From assembly GCF_003952525.1 (NCBI RefSeq), contig NZ_CP034451.1, positions 620,001 to 684,000 on the forward strand: a stretch of 64,000 nt of DNA, given 5' to 3'. Below, one piece after another: positions 27,018 through 36,185 of the stretch. The first letter of the stretch is position 1, and every line of letters starts with the position of its first letter. The stretch is from Mesorhizobium sp. M3A.F.Ca.ET.080.04.2.1 (GTDB lineage Bacteria; Pseudomonadota; Alphaproteobacteria; Rhizobiales; Rhizobiaceae). Below the pieces are notes generated by a model. That model ran no database searches. It saw only the letters and a list, made by a program, of their open reading frames with translations, and was not told the origin of the DNA. A program made the translations under genes and the position numbers.

Positions 27018-28129
27018 CAGCGTGCCTCCTCCAGCTTGGGCGCGGCCTCGAGTTTCGGCGCCGCGAAGCCGATCACACGAATGCGGTAGTGAATGAGGGT
27101 GTCGCAGCCGAGCACGAAAAACAAAAGCATGCCCTGGAAGACGCGCGCCACCTTGTCGGAGATGCCGAGCGCACTCTGCACCGCCTCGCCCCCGAGATAG
27201 GTCAGCGCCAGCACGAGGCCCGCGGCGACGATGCCCAGCGGATTGAGCCTGCCGAGAAAGGCGACGATGATGGCGGTGAAGCCATAGCCGGGCGAGATCA
27301 CCGGCTGCAGCTGGCCGATGGCGCCGGAGACTTCCGAGATGCCGGCAAGACCGGCCAATGCGCCGGACAGCAGGAAGGTGAAGAAAACCATCTTGTTGAA
27401 GCCGAAACCGGCGAAGCGCCCAGCTCTCGGGCTCGAGCCGAGCACGCGCACCTCGAAACCCTTCAGCATGCGGCTCATCATCAGCCAGATCGCCACAGCG
27501 GCGACCAGCGCGAAGACGAAACCCCAATTGGCGCGGCCGGCGTCCGGCATCAACTCGGGCAGGATGGCCGAGTCGCCGAACTGGATGGTCTGTGGAAAGC
27601 CGTGACCCTCGGGGTCGCGCCAGGGCCCGCGCACAAGCCAGTCGAGGAAGAGTTGCGCCACATAGACCAGCATCAGGCTGGTCAGGATCTCGTTGGTGCT
27701 GAAGCGGGTTTTCAGCAGCGCCGGGATGGCGGCATAGAGGGCGCCGCCGAGCATGCCGAGCAGCAGCATCAGCGGCAGCACCAGCGGCCCTTCGAATTCC
27801 GGAAACAGCACCGGAACGATCGAGCCAAAGATGCCGCCCAGGATAAACTGGCCCTCGGCGCCGATATTCCAGATGTTGGCCCTGTAGCAGACCGACAGGC
27901 CGACCGCGATCAGGATGAGCGGCGCTGCCTTGATCGCCAGTTCGTGCAATTGCCAGATCTCGCTGACCGGCTGGATGAAATAGATATTGAAGGCGTCGAG
28001 CGGATTGACCCCGAGCAACGCGAACATGATGGCGCCGGCAAGCATCGTCAGCGCGAAGGCGATGAAGGGCGACAGCACCGAAAACAGCGCCGAGCGCTGC
28101 GGGCGTTTGACCAGTTCGAGGCGCATCAT
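27017..28129 (-). CDS. ABC transporter permease, first subunit of the BMP-type importer
   Basis: 370 residues. Many membrane spans; GLSVCYRANIWNIGAEGQFILGG is the hallmark block of the BPD_transp_2 family first permease in nucleoside importers, and GSSPRAGRFAGFGFNK resembles the ATPase-contact loop. The start ATG 28129 overlaps the ATPase stop by 4 bases (ATGA), and its stop overlaps the next permease start, so translation is coupled through all three genes. Confidence 0.9.
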   Translation of the reverse strand: MMRLELVKRPQRSALFSVLSPFIAFALTMLAGAIMFALLGVNPLDAFNIYFIQPVSEIWQLHELAIKAAPLILIAVGLSVCYRANIWNIGAEGQFILGGIFGSIVPVLFPEFEGPLVLPLMLLLGMLGGALYAAIPALLKTRFSTNEILTSLMLVYVAQLFLDWLVRGPWRDPEGHGFPQTIQFGDSAILPELMPDAGRANWGFVFALVAAVAIWLMMSRMLKGFEVRVLGSSPRAGRFAGFGFNKMVFFTFLLSGALAGLAGISEVSGAIGQLQPVISPGYGFTAIIVAFLGRLNPLGIVAAGLVLALTYLGGEAVQSALGISDKVARVFQGMLLFFVLGCDTLIHYRIRVIGFAAPKLEAAPKLEEAR

Positions 28130-29703
28130 GCCGTCTCCATGGTGTGTTGAGCGTGGCCGGGCTCGGCGCCGCCCATCAACAGGCCGATCTTTTCGAAGGT
28201 CGCCTCGGCGATGGGCAGCGGCGCGGACAATTCGCCGTTGTGCATCACCGCAATCGCGTCCGACAGTTCGAACAGCTCGTCGAGGTCCTGGCTAATGACA
28301 AGGACCGCCGAGCCGCTCCGAGCCAGCTCGATCAGCGCCTGGCGGATATGGGCAGCGGCGCCCGCGTCGACGCCCCAGGTCGGCTGATTGACGACCATGA
28401 CGCTCGGCTTGCGATCGAGCTCGCGGCCGACAATGAATTTCTGCAGATTGCCGCCTGATAGCGCCGCCGCTTCCGGGTCGGGCGCACTCTTGCGCACATC
28501 CATCGCGGTGATGATGCGCTGGGCGGCACTGTAGACGGAAGCATTCTTGACCATGCCGCCGGAGCCGACGAACGCCTTGCCGTCGGTGGCATGGCGCGAG
28601 AGCAGCAGGTTCTCCGAAAGCTTCATGCGCGGCGCCGCGCCGTGGCCAAGGCGCTCTTCCGGCACGAAGGCAGCACCCATCAGCCGCCTGCCGGTGATCG
28701 AAAGCGCTCCGGCATTCTTGCCGCGGATGCGCACGGAGGCGGCATCCTGCTGCAGCACTTCGCCGGAGACGGATTCGAAGAATTCGCCTTGGCCGTTGCC
28801 GGCCACACCGGCGATTCCGATCACTTCGCCGGCGCGTACGGTGAGATCGATGTTCTTGAGCGGTACGGCGAACGGTGTTGCCGGCTTGCGGGTAAGAGCG
28901 CGGATCTCCAGAAGCGCCGGCGCGGTCGCCATGCCTTCGGCGGGCGCGCGCACCACCGCCTTGACCTCGTTGCCGACCATCATGCGGGCGAGCGAGGCGG
29001 CCGTCTCCTGGCGCGGATTGCAATGTCCCACGACCTTGCCGTGGCGCAGCACCGTGGCGCGGTCGCAGATGCGTTTGACCTCTTCCAGCCGGTGCGAGAT
29101 GTAGAGGATGGACTTGCCTTCCGCCCGCAGCCTTTCGAGTGTCTCGAACAGCTTGTCGGCTTCCTGCGGCGTCAGCACCGAGGTCGGCTCGTCGAGGATG
29201 ATGAGCTGCGGCGTCTGCAGCAGGCAGCGGATAATCTCGATGCGCTGGCGCTCGCCGACGGAGAGATCGCCGACCAGCGATTCCGGATCGAGCGGCAGGC
29301 CATAACTGTAGGAGAGCGCCCTCGCCTTCGCGGCAATCGCGCCGATCGGCGACCCGTCATTCAGCGACAGGGCAATATTCTCGGCCACCGTCAGCGCCTC
29401 GAACAGCGAGAAATGCTGGAACACCATGCCGATGCCGAGCTTCTTCGCCACGCCGGGGCTGGTGATCCTGACGGCCTGCCCTTCCCAGAAGATCTCACCC
29501 GAATTGGGCTCGAGCGATCCGAACAGCATTTTGACCAGCGTCGACTTGCCGGCGCCGTTCTCGCCAAGCAGCGCGTGGATCTCGCCCTTCGAAATGTTGA
29601 GGTCGACATGATTGCACGCCGTCAGCGTGCCGAAAATCTTCGTAAGGCCACGAACCTCGAGCAGGTTCGCCCTGTCATGATCTGCACTCACAGTGCCTCC
29701 CAT
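28126..29703 (-). CDS. ABC transporter ATP-binding protein with two ATPase domains (nucleoside/sugar type)
   Basis: 525 residues from ATG 29703; a GTG at 29691 with GGGAGG 4 bases before it is an alternative start. Domain 1 has Walker A GENGAGKST, signature LSVGERQR and Walker B LIILDEPTSVLTP. Domain 2 has a degenerate Walker A region (GVAGNGQGEFF) and signature LSGGNLQK, as is normal for this class. It powers the permease pair encoded next. The 215 bases upstream (29704-29918) should hold the operon promoter; I see no clear operator there. Confidence 0.9.
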   Translation of the reverse strand: MGGTVSADHDRANLLEVRGLTKIFGTLTACNHVDLNISKGEIHALLGENGAGKSTLVKMLFGSLEPNSGEIFWEGQAVRITSPGVAKKLGIGMVFQHFSLFEALTVAENIALSLNDGSPIGAIAAKARALSYSYGLPLDPESLVGDLSVGERQRIEIIRCLLQTPQLIILDEPTSVLTPQEADKLFETLERLRAEGKSILYISHRLEEVKRICDRATVLRHGKVVGHCNPRQETAASLARMMVGNEVKAVVRAPAEGMATAPALLEIRALTRKPATPFAVPLKNIDLTVRAGEVIGIAGVAGNGQGEFFESVSGEVLQQDAASVRIRGKNAGALSITGRRLMGAAFVPEERLGHGAAPRMKLSENLLLSRHATDGKAFVGSGGMVKNASVYSAAQRIITAMDVRKSAPDPEAAALSGGNLQKFIVGRELDRKPSVMVVNQPTWGVDAGAAAHIRQALIELARSGSAVLVISQDLDELFELSDAIAVMHNGELSAPLPIAEATFEKIGLLMGGAEPGHAQHTMETA

Positions 29704-29918
29704 CCAGCTTCCCGGATATGTTCTGTGTTCCCGCTGGTATCGTATGCGCGGCCGGCTTGGGTCGGAAAGCGGCACCCGACTTGAAAGAGCTTCAAGAATT
29801 CCAGCGGAAACTCAAGAGGTAAGATAGACCTATTGGCAGCGTGGAAGGAACTGGCAAGCTTTTCGGGCAACGCATGCCTTCAGCTTCGGCAACGGACCTG
29901 AAACCGAGCAAAATGCGA

Positions 29919-30896
29919 TCATGGAACCAGGATGGTCGCTCCGGTCGTCCTGCGGCTCTCCAGATCCGATTGCGCCTGGCCGGCGTCTTTCAGCGCATAG
30001 CGCTGGTTGATCTTGATCTCGACGGCCCCGCTTAGGACCACATCGAACAGCGCTTGCGCCGAGGCGACCAGATCCTCGCGCCTGGCGTTGTAGACGAAGA
30101 GCGTCGGCCGGGTCACGTAAAGCGAGCCCTTCTGCGCCAGAAGCGACACCGGGAAAGGCGGGATCGGTCCTGAGGACTGACCGAAGCTGACGAACATGCC
30201 GAGTGGCCTCAGACAATCGAGCGAAGCGGGAAAAGTATCGTTTCCGACGGAATCATAGACCACATCGCATTTCTTGCCGTCGGTAATGGCGGCGACGCCG
30301 GCGACGAAGTCCTGCTCCTTGTAGTTGATGACGTGGTCGAAACCATGCGCCTTTGCGAGCTCGATCTTGTCGGCAGAACTCGCCGTGCCGATCACGGTCG
30401 CGCCGATGTGCTTCGCCCACTGGCCGAGGATGAGGCCGACACCGCCGGCCGCGGCATGATAGAGAAGTGTGTCGCCTGCCTTCACCTTGTAAGTGCGGCG
30501 CAGCAGATACTCTGCCGTCATGCCTTTCAGCATCATGGCCGCGGCCTGCTCGTCGCTGATGCCGTCCGGCACCTTGACCACACGGTCGGCGGCAATCACT
30601 CGTTGTTCGGAATAGGCGCCGACGGTGACCGCATAGGCGATGCGGTCGCCGGGGCTCAGCCAGTCTATGCCGGCCCCGACAGCGAGAACCACCCCGGCCG
30701 CTTCGCCGCCCGGGATCAGCGGGAACCCGCCAGGCGGAGGGTAAAGGCCCGACCGGTGATAGACGTCGATGAAGTTGAGCCCGATGGCCGTGTGCCTGAT
30801 CAGGATCTGCCCTGCACCCGGCTGGCCGGGATCGGCATCCTCATAAGTCAGAACTTCGGGGCCGCCATGGGCATGAATGCGGATCGCCTTGGACAT
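29919..30896 (-). CDS. Quinone oxidoreductase (zinc-independent MDR, QOR type)
   Basis: 325 residues. The N-terminal GroES-like half has GLNFIDVYHRSGLYP, and the nucleotide domain AAAGGVGLILGQWAKHIGATVIGT carries the NADPH loop. The zinc ligands of alcohol dehydrogenases are absent, as in QOR. It reduces quinones by one electron or acts on small enones, using NADPH, in the cytoplasm. It stands alone, tail to head with the BMP operon and 30 bases downstream of the phosphatidylcholine synthase stop on the same strand. Confidence 0.92.
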   Translation of the reverse strand: MSKAIRIHAHGGPEVLTYEDADPGQPGAGQILIRHTAIGLNFIDVYHRSGLYPPPGGFPLIPGGEAAGVVLAVGAGIDWLSPGDRIAYAVTVGAYSEQRVIAADRVVKVPDGISDEQAAAMMLKGMTAEYLLRRTYKVKAGDTLLYHAAAGGVGLILGQWAKHIGATVIGTASSADKIELAKAHGFDHVINYKEQDFVAGVAAITDGKKCDVVYDSVGNDTFPASLDCLRPLGMFVSFGQSSGPIPPFPVSLLAQKGSLYVTRPTLFVYNARREDLVASAQALFDVVLSGAVEIKINQRYALKDAGQAQSDLESRRTTGATILVP

Positions 30897-30926
30897 CGCT
30901 CAACTCTTTCGGGAACCAATCTAGGG

Positions 30927-31745
30927 TCAGGATTTCTTGGCGCCAAGACCGGGGAACAACTGCATGAGGCCACCGATGCAGGCGAGATAAAGACCGGTCA
31001 CCGTGATGCCGATCTTGGTGAAGTCGCTGACTTGCTCGCCCAGGACTCCGATCTTGTCGTAGAAGGCCGCAAGCGCGGCTTGCGCCAGGGCGAGCGCGCC
31101 GAAGGCACACCACAGTAGCGTCATGCCGAGATTGAGCGGCCTTAGCCGCACCACCCGCACGGGATGGATGAAGTTGATCGGCAGGAAGGTAAGGATCCCG
31201 GCGACCACGACCACGGCGAACGAGACCCACTGACCCGGCTCGATGACAAAGAGCGTGAACACCACCATGTTCCAGACGACGGGGAAACCCTTGAAGAAGT
31301 TCTCCTTCGTCTTCATGCCGGTGTCGGCGTAGTAGATCGCGCTGGAGACCACGATGATGGCCGCCGAAAGGAACGACAGGTTCTCGCCCATGAACCCGCG
31401 CTGATAGAGCGCGAAGGCCGGGATGAGCACGTAGGTCACGTAGTCGATGATGTTGTCGAGCAGTTCGCCCGACCAGGTCGGCAGGATCTCCTTGACTTCG
31501 AGCTTCCTGGCGATCGGGCCATCGATCCCGTCGACGAACAAGGCGAGGCCCAGCCACCAGAACATCGCTGTCCAGCGCTCCTCGCTGGCCGCGACCAGCG
31601 ACAGGAAGGCCAGGAACGAGCCGGACGCGGTGAGCAGATGCACGGAAAATGCGCGAGCCTGCGGCCACGTCACCTTCTTCTTGGGCCGCGGGATCCGATC
31701 CGCGATCTTCTTGGCCGCTTTTCTGGCCGCTGTGTTCTTGCTCAC
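30927..31745 (-). CDS. pcs: Phosphatidylcholine synthase (CDP-alcohol phosphotransferase family)
   Basis: 272 residues. The modified CDP-alcohol motif is exactly D75-G76-x2-A79-R80-x12-G93-x3-D97-x3-D101; the 12-residue spacing instead of 8 is the mark of bacterial Pcs (established knowledge). Several membrane spans follow. It condenses choline with CDP-diacylglycerol in the inner membrane, giving phosphatidylcholine and CMP, a major lipid in rhizobia. The GTG start at 31745 overlaps the stop of the DUF1326 gene by 4 bases with AGGGA just before, so it is translated as the third gene of a DUF2182-DUF1326-pcs operon. An upstream in-frame extension is not credible. Confidence 0.93.
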   Translation of the reverse strand: MSKNTAARKAAKKIADRIPRPKKKVTWPQARAFSVHLLTASGSFLAFLSLVAASEERWTAMFWWLGLALFVDGIDGPIARKLEVKEILPTWSGELLDNIIDYVTYVLIPAFALYQRGFMGENLSFLSAAIIVVSSAIYYADTGMKTKENFFKGFPVVWNMVVFTLFVIEPGQWVSFAVVVVAGILTFLPINFIHPVRVVRLRPLNLGMTLLWCAFGALALAQAALAAFYDKIGVLGEQVSDFTKIGITVTGLYLACIGGLMQLFPGLGAKKS

Positions 31746-32356
31746 GGTCCCTGCCAGTCCAGCTTGCAGATTTCGGCCGAGCGACCGGCGAAATTCCAGT
31801 TGCGCCCGAAAGCGCGCATCTTGCTCTTCTCGGATTTCGCCACGATGATTTCCGGCGCGATCCAGTATTCGGAATTCGTGATCACCGTGTCCTTCTCGCG
31901 GTTCTTGCCGGGAACCGGCGTCACGGCGCCGTCGATGATCTTGGGGATCTGAAAGACGCGTGTCTTGTCCCGCGTCTCGTAGGTGATCGGCACCTGCTCG
32001 ACGCCGAGGAACTTTCCGACGAGGATCGAAAGCAGCGAAGTGGTCCCCCCTGCCTTGCCGGTGAAAATCCTGGTCAGCGCCTTGACCGCATAGACCGATG
32101 CGCGCTGATCGATGAACAGGCCGGCGGTCCAGTTGCCACGACTCATATAGCCCGGAATTTCCATGATCAGGCCGAGGTTGAGACCGGAGAGGTCGACCTC
32201 GCCGAAATGGCCGGCATCGATGCGGAAACCTGCCCAAGTCTGGCAATAGCCCTCGCTCGGCGGGTGGCTGCCGAGGGACAGCACGCAGGGGCAAAAAACC
32301 GTGCAATTGCAGGAGAGTACCAGTTCCCCCTTCATTGCCCAGCTTTGATCCGTCAT
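31742..32356 (-). CDS. DUF1326 domain protein
   Basis: 204 residues. SCNCTVFCPC (about 15-24) is the cysteine cluster typical of DUF1326 and could bind a metal. No signal peptide or membrane span is seen. Function unknown. It has a GGGGAG ribosome site before ATG 32356 and lies 12 bases after the DUF2182 stop. DUF1326 and DUF2182 genes commonly sit together (from memory), which suggests a common complex. Its stop overlaps the pcs start. Confidence 0.85.
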   Translation of the reverse strand: MTDQSWAMKGELVLSCNCTVFCPCVLSLGSHPPSEGYCQTWAGFRIDAGHFGEVDLSGLNLGLIMEIPGYMSRGNWTAGLFIDQRASVYAVKALTRIFTGKAGGTTSLLSILVGKFLGVEQVPITYETRDKTRVFQIPKIIDGAVTPVPGKNREKDTVITNSEYWIAPEIIVAKSEKSKMRAFGRNWNFAGRSAEICKLDWQGP

Positions 32357-32368
32357 CGAGTTCTCCCC

Positions 32369-33262
32369 TCAGGCGGAGACTACTAGCAGGGCGGTTGCCC
32401 AGACAAGCAATATCGCACCGGCGATCCGGCTTGGCACGCTGCCCGAGGTCTGTTTTTCGATCAGGCTGAACAGGCCGATCAGCGCCATCCACAAAATGTT
32501 CGTCGCGCCGACGGCGAGCATCACCAGCATCAGCGCCCAGCAGCAGCCCAGGCACCAGATGCCCTGCTCCAGCCCAAGGCGGGAGATGCGCGCCGGCTTC
32601 GCGCTCCAGTTGGCAAACAAGGTCGAGAACGGATTCCGACATTTCCTGAGGCAGGTCTGCTTCAGCCCACTGAACTGGTAGAGGCCGGCGATCAGCAGAG
32701 CGGCGGCCCCGGCACGTCCGCCAATGGGATCGAGCATCTGGCCCGATGAAGCCAAGGCGCTCGCCGCAAGCGTCAGTCCCGCGAACGCGACCGATGCGAC
32801 GACCCAGGTGGTGAGATAGCCGGCAACCAGGACCAGCGGGTGGACGACGGGCTCGTTCTTGATCGTCGCCGTATCGGCAATCTCGCAATAGGTGCGGATC
32901 ATCGGCGCCGCCGAAGGCAGCATTGCCGCCACGGCCATCAGAAACCACATCAGGACGAGCGCGAGGACCTGCACGGCTGCCGAGCCTGCGAGCGGTGCCG
33001 GTGCAAGGCAAAGCGCGAAGAAGCGGTCGAGGAATTGCGGCAGCGGCATTCGCGGCAGGCCCTGCAGCAGAGCGTCGCCGGGAGCGCCCGCGCCGACGCG
33101 GCTTTCAGCGCCACGGACAGCCATGGCCGCGAGGATAGTCCAGGCGAGTACGAGGCCGGCGCCGAGCGCGATGGTCACAGCAAGGCGGGAACTGCGCGCC
33201 AGGCTTGCCGCCGCGCGGCCGGCGCGGTCGAGGCGGCTGAAATCCTGCTCCTGGCCGGTCAT
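32369..33262 (-). CDS. DUF2182 integral membrane protein, predicted metal-binding
   Basis: 297 residues from ATG 33262. At least five hydrophobic segments. MWFLMAVAAMLPSAAPM is the DUF2182 hallmark. Cysteines and charged residues in TCLRKCRNPF and GLEQGIWCLGCCWALM could bind a metal. It precedes DUF1326 and pcs in one transcript, and its start lies 100 bases from the divergent UbiH-like gene, so their promoters share that gap. Function unknown. Confidence 0.85.
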   Translation of the reverse strand: MTGQEQDFSRLDRAGRAAASLARSSRLAVTIALGAGLVLAWTILAAMAVRGAESRVGAGAPGDALLQGLPRMPLPQFLDRFFALCLAPAPLAGSAAVQVLALVLMWFLMAVAAMLPSAAPMIRTYCEIADTATIKNEPVVHPLVLVAGYLTTWVVASVAFAGLTLAASALASSGQMLDPIGGRAGAAALLIAGLYQFSGLKQTCLRKCRNPFSTLFANWSAKPARISRLGLEQGIWCLGCCWALMLVMLAVGATNILWMALIGLFSLIEKQTSGSVPSRIAGAILLVWATALLVVSA

Positions 33263-33362
33263 GGCACTCGAATGGGCCGAATCGCCGCGTTGATCAAGCC
33301 TGCCGATCTGACCTATATCCGCAGTTAGGCCCGACGGGTCGCCCTCACTTGTGGAGCCTGGC

Positions 33363-34574
33363 GTGGAGCAGAACGACAAAGCCCGCATATTGGTTGCCGG
33401 CAGCGGTCCGGCCGGCTTGATCGCAGCGCTCGGCTTCGCCGAGGCAGGCTTCGCCGTGACGCTTGCAGGTCCCGAGGCCGCCGGCAGCGATGGCCGCACC
33501 ACCGCCCTGATGAACCCTGCCTTGAAAGTCCTGGAGCGGCTGGGCGTGCTTGCCGCGCTCAGGCCGCAAGCAGCGCCGTTGAAGGTGATGCGAATTGTCG
33601 ATGCGACCCGGCGGCTGATCCGCAGCCCGACAGTCACCTTTCGCGCCAGCGAGATCGGCGAAGAGCAGTTCGGCCTCAACTTGCCGAACAAGGTCCTGAT
33701 CCCGGTGCTTGCCAAGACGGCTGCCACTCATCCCGGCATCGAGTGGCGAACGTCGATGGTCGAGACATGGCGGCTCGATGCCGATCTCGCTCATGCCAGC
33801 CTGGCCGATGGCAGCGAGGTCTCAGCATCGCTGGCAGTCGCGGCCGACGGGCGCCTGTCGCCGGCGCGGGAAGCCGCGGGCATTCGCGCCATCGCGCGGC
33901 CTTATCCCCAGTCCGCGCTCGTCCTCAATTTCAGCCATCGCAGCGAGCACGGCTTCGTCTCGACCGAATTCCACACCGAGACCGGGCCTTTCACGCAGGT
34001 GCCGCTGCCGGGCAAGCGCTCCAGCCTTGTCTGGGTGGTCAAGCCGGAGACGGCGAAAGAACTCGCGGCACTCGACGATGCCGCGCTTTCTGCTCGGGTC
34101 GAGGAGCAGATGCAGTCGATGCTCGGCCGGGTGTCGGTCGAGGCCGGCCGACAGATCTATCCGCTATCGGCGGCCTCGCCGGGCCGCTTCGCGCAAAACC
34201 GCGTGGCCCTCGTTGGGGAAGCGGCCCATGTCTTTCCACCGATCGGCGCGCAAGGCCTGAACCTGGGCATCAGGGATATCGACGATCTGATTGGAATCGC
34301 TAGCGAAAACCGCAAAGATCCCGGGTCAAGGATGAGCCTCGCTGCCTATGACACAAGGCGCCGGCCCGACATATGGGCACGCAGCGGCGCGGTGAACCTG
34401 CTCAACTTGTCGCTGCTGTCGGACATGCTGCCGGCGCAACTGGCGCGCAGCGCCGGGCTCAATGCGCTGGGCAGCTTCGCGCCGTTGCGCGCCTTCTTCA
34501 TGCGCGAAGGCCTGCGGCCCGGCAGCGGCTTTCGCGCGCTCGCCGGCGGCCTGCGCAAAGAGGCGGGCCGGTAA
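33363..34574 (+). CDS. FAD-dependent monooxygenase, UbiH/UbiF-like hydroxylase
   Basis: 403 residues from GTG 33363, which has GGAG 6 bases upstream; a GTG at 33351 lacks one. ILVAGSGPAGLIAALGFAEAGF is the FAD loop and VALVGEAAHVFPPIGAQGLNLGIRD is the second FAD motif (GD replaced by GE). This layout is that of the aerobic ubiquinone-ring hydroxylases, which add OH groups with NAD(P)H and O2. Which ring position it acts on cannot be told from sequence. A single-gene unit. Confidence 0.87.
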   Translation: MEQNDKARILVAGSGPAGLIAALGFAEAGFAVTLAGPEAAGSDGRTTALMNPALKVLERLGVLAALRPQAAPLKVMRIVDATRRLIRSPTVTFRASEIGEEQFGLNLPNKVLIPVLAKTAATHPGIEWRTSMVETWRLDADLAHASLADGSEVSASLAVAADGRLSPAREAAGIRAIARPYPQSALVLNFSHRSEHGFVSTEFHTETGPFTQVPLPGKRSSLVWVVKPETAKELAALDDAALSARVEEQMQSMLGRVSVEAGRQIYPLSAASPGRFAQNRVALVGEAAHVFPPIGAQGLNLGIRDIDDLIGIASENRKDPGSRMSLAAYDTRRRPDIWARSGAVNLLNLSLLSDMLPAQLARSAGLNALGSFAPLRAFFMREGLRPGSGFRALAGGLRKEAGR

Positions 34575-34884
34575 GACCGGTCAGAAAACCAGGTAAAACT
34601 GCCCGGTCGGGCCCCGCCGCGCCCCAGGCGCCATATGGCTGGGCGATGACGAAGACGTCGATGGCGGTCGGCGGTGGCGCCGGCAGCGCGGCTTAACCCT
34701 TGCGCCGGCAGTGGTTCAGGCAAAAGGTTTAGGCCTTAAGGCCATTGAAGTGCCGCAGCGTCTACGCCAAATAGGCACCCAGCCGAAAGTCGGGGTCGAT
34801 TTTTGACCGCGCAACGTGTAAATTCAAGATCTTAGGAACCTGCGCGGCCACGCAAGGCGTCTCGGGACCTAAGTGGTGAGCGTG
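34575..34884. other. Intergenic gap without recognised gene
   Basis: 310 bases between the UbiH-like gene and hspQ. Short open frames on both strands have no ribosome site or family resemblance. The right half should hold the hspQ promoter; I cannot point to a heat-shock-type -35/-10 pair with confidence. Confidence 0.5.
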
Positions 34885-35208
34885 ATGAAAACGGCCAAAT
34901 TCTCGATCGGACAAGTGGTTCGCCACCGGCTGTTTCCGTTTCGTGGCATCATCTTCGATGTCGATCCGGAATTCGCCAACACGGAGGAATGGTACGAGGC
35001 CATTCCTGCCGATGTGCGTCCGCGCAAGGACCAGCCCTTCTACCACCTCCTCGCCGAAAACTCCGAAACCGAATACATCGCCTACGTGTCCGAGCAGAAT
35101 CTGCTCGAGGACCGCTCTGGGGAGCCCGTGCGGCATCCCCAGATCCGCGAGATGTTCCACAAGCTGCCTGACGGCCGCTACGAGCCCAAACGTCATTCAA
35201 AGCACTGA
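34885..35208 (+). CDS. hspQ: Heat shock protein HspQ
   Basis: 107 residues, the normal length. AKFSIGQVVRHRLFPFRGIIFDVDPEF and WYEAIP match the hemimethylated-DNA-binding-like fold of HspQ (YccV). QPFYHLLAENSE and YVSEQNLL are further family blocks. In enterobacteria HspQ is a substrate and enhancer of Lon and a specificity factor for stress proteolysis. ATG 34885 is preferred to a GTG at 34873. Followed by a bidirectional terminator. Confidence 0.92.
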   Translation: MKTAKFSIGQVVRHRLFPFRGIIFDVDPEFANTEEWYEAIPADVRPRKDQPFYHLLAENSETEYIAYVSEQNLLEDRSGEPVRHPQIREMFHKLPDGRYEPKRHSKH

Positions 35209-35227
35209 CCGCTCAACGAAGGGGCAA

Positions 35228-35255
35228 AAAAAGCGGGACAATTGCCCCGCTTTTT
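35228..35255. terminator. Bidirectional rho-independent terminator
   Basis: AAAAAGCGGG (35228-35237) pairs with CCCGCTTTTT (35246-35255), loop ACAATTGC. U-runs exist on both strands. It separates hspQ (plus) from the convergent IalB-family gene (minus). Confidence 0.88.
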
Positions 35256-35280
35256 GTTTCCCGCAGGAACGCTCCGGCGA

Positions 35281-35901
35281 TCAGTTGGCGGTCTTCGCCT
35301 TGTCCTGCTCTTCCTTGAGCTTCTTGGCGAAGTCCTGGTTGTTCTTGGCAACGAAGTCCTGCAGCTTCTTCTGACGGTCCTCGATGTCCGACTGCTGCAA
35401 CGGCGGGCCGTCATAGGCGCCGCTGAAGCCGGTCAGCGCAACCTTGACCGGGTTCGGCTGGTTCTGGAAATTGATCGACGTAAGGGTGATCCCCTGCCCC
35501 TTCTTGAACGACGCGACCAGTTGGTCGGTCAGCGGCACTTCGGCCACGCAACGGTCGGGGAAGCAGACCACGTATTCGAGCTTCTGCGCCTTTCCGGTAT
35601 CGATCTGGAGGCCGATGCCGGCACCGATCATGCGGCCGGTCGGAACCGTTACCTGGAACACCTTGCGGTTCACCTTGCCCTTGAGCTCGATCAGACTGAC
35701 GCCGGTGACGAGCTGGCCATTGCCGGCGGTGACGATGTTCTGGACGTTGCAGATATCGACGTCTTCCTGCTTGGTGCAGGCCTTGAACCAGCCCTGCGGA
35801 ATCTGCGGCGCCTGCTGTGCCGAGGCGGTGAAAAGCCCGGCGCCCAGGACGCCGACGACGCCTGCGGCCAGAACCGAAAGGCGATACGCGTTCATCGTCA
35901 T
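35281..35901 (-). CDS. Invasion-associated locus B (IalB) family protein
   Basis: 206 residues from ATG 35901 with AGAGGAAA at good spacing. A signal peptide ends near TASA-Q (about 29). The core GWFKACTKQEDVDICNVQN and the cysteine pair region CFPDRC match the IalB family, periplasmic proteins common in rhizobia, Bartonella and Brucella. The C-terminal 40 residues are charged and probably a coiled or disordered tail. Molecular function is unknown. Confidence 0.88.
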   Translation of the reverse strand: MTMNAYRLSVLAAGVVGVLGAGLFTASAQQAPQIPQGWFKACTKQEDVDICNVQNIVTAGNGQLVTGVSLIELKGKVNRKVFQVTVPTGRMIGAGIGLQIDTGKAQKLEYVVCFPDRCVAEVPLTDQLVASFKKGQGITLTSINFQNQPNPVKVALTGFSGAYDGPPLQQSDIEDRQKKLQDFVAKNNQDFAKKLKEEQDKAKTAN

Positions 35902-35965
35902 ATGGTGCACTTTCCTCTCAAATGATCCGGGGGGCCGGCTTCTTCGTGCCGGGTGGCCTGGCTAC

Positions 35966-35988
35966 CTGTTGCCGAAATGAGGCAACAG
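35966..35988. promoter_or_regulatory. 8-bp perfect inverted repeat upstream of ialB-like gene
   Basis: CTGTTGCC, 7 bases, GGCAACAG, about 65 bases before the IalB start (minus) and 198 before the divergent binding-protein gene. Shape fits an operator. No other role is apparent. Confidence 0.35.
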
Positions 35989-36185
35989 CATGACTTCGGA
36001 GCGCGTGTTACACTGCCGGGGGCAGCGAATCCAGCCCGGTTTCTGCGATTCTTGAGAGAGTTTTGCTGCTTGTGCGTCCGCGGTTCGCCTGATTGGATTT
36101 CGTCGCAGCGCAACGATTCAATCAACGGACGAAATGCTCTAGGGTGCACGGCGAATCACAAAACCGCCTTTGCAAGGAGACGGTC

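Noticed and set aside
26253-29784. Plus-strand open frames opposite the BMP transporter genes
   Set aside because: The minus strand encodes a complete importer with conserved motifs. The plus-strand products lack motifs and have biased composition typical of shadow frames.
34575-34884. Possible small genes between ubiH-like and hspQ
   Set aside because: Short frames on either strand lack ribosome sites, motifs and sensible composition.
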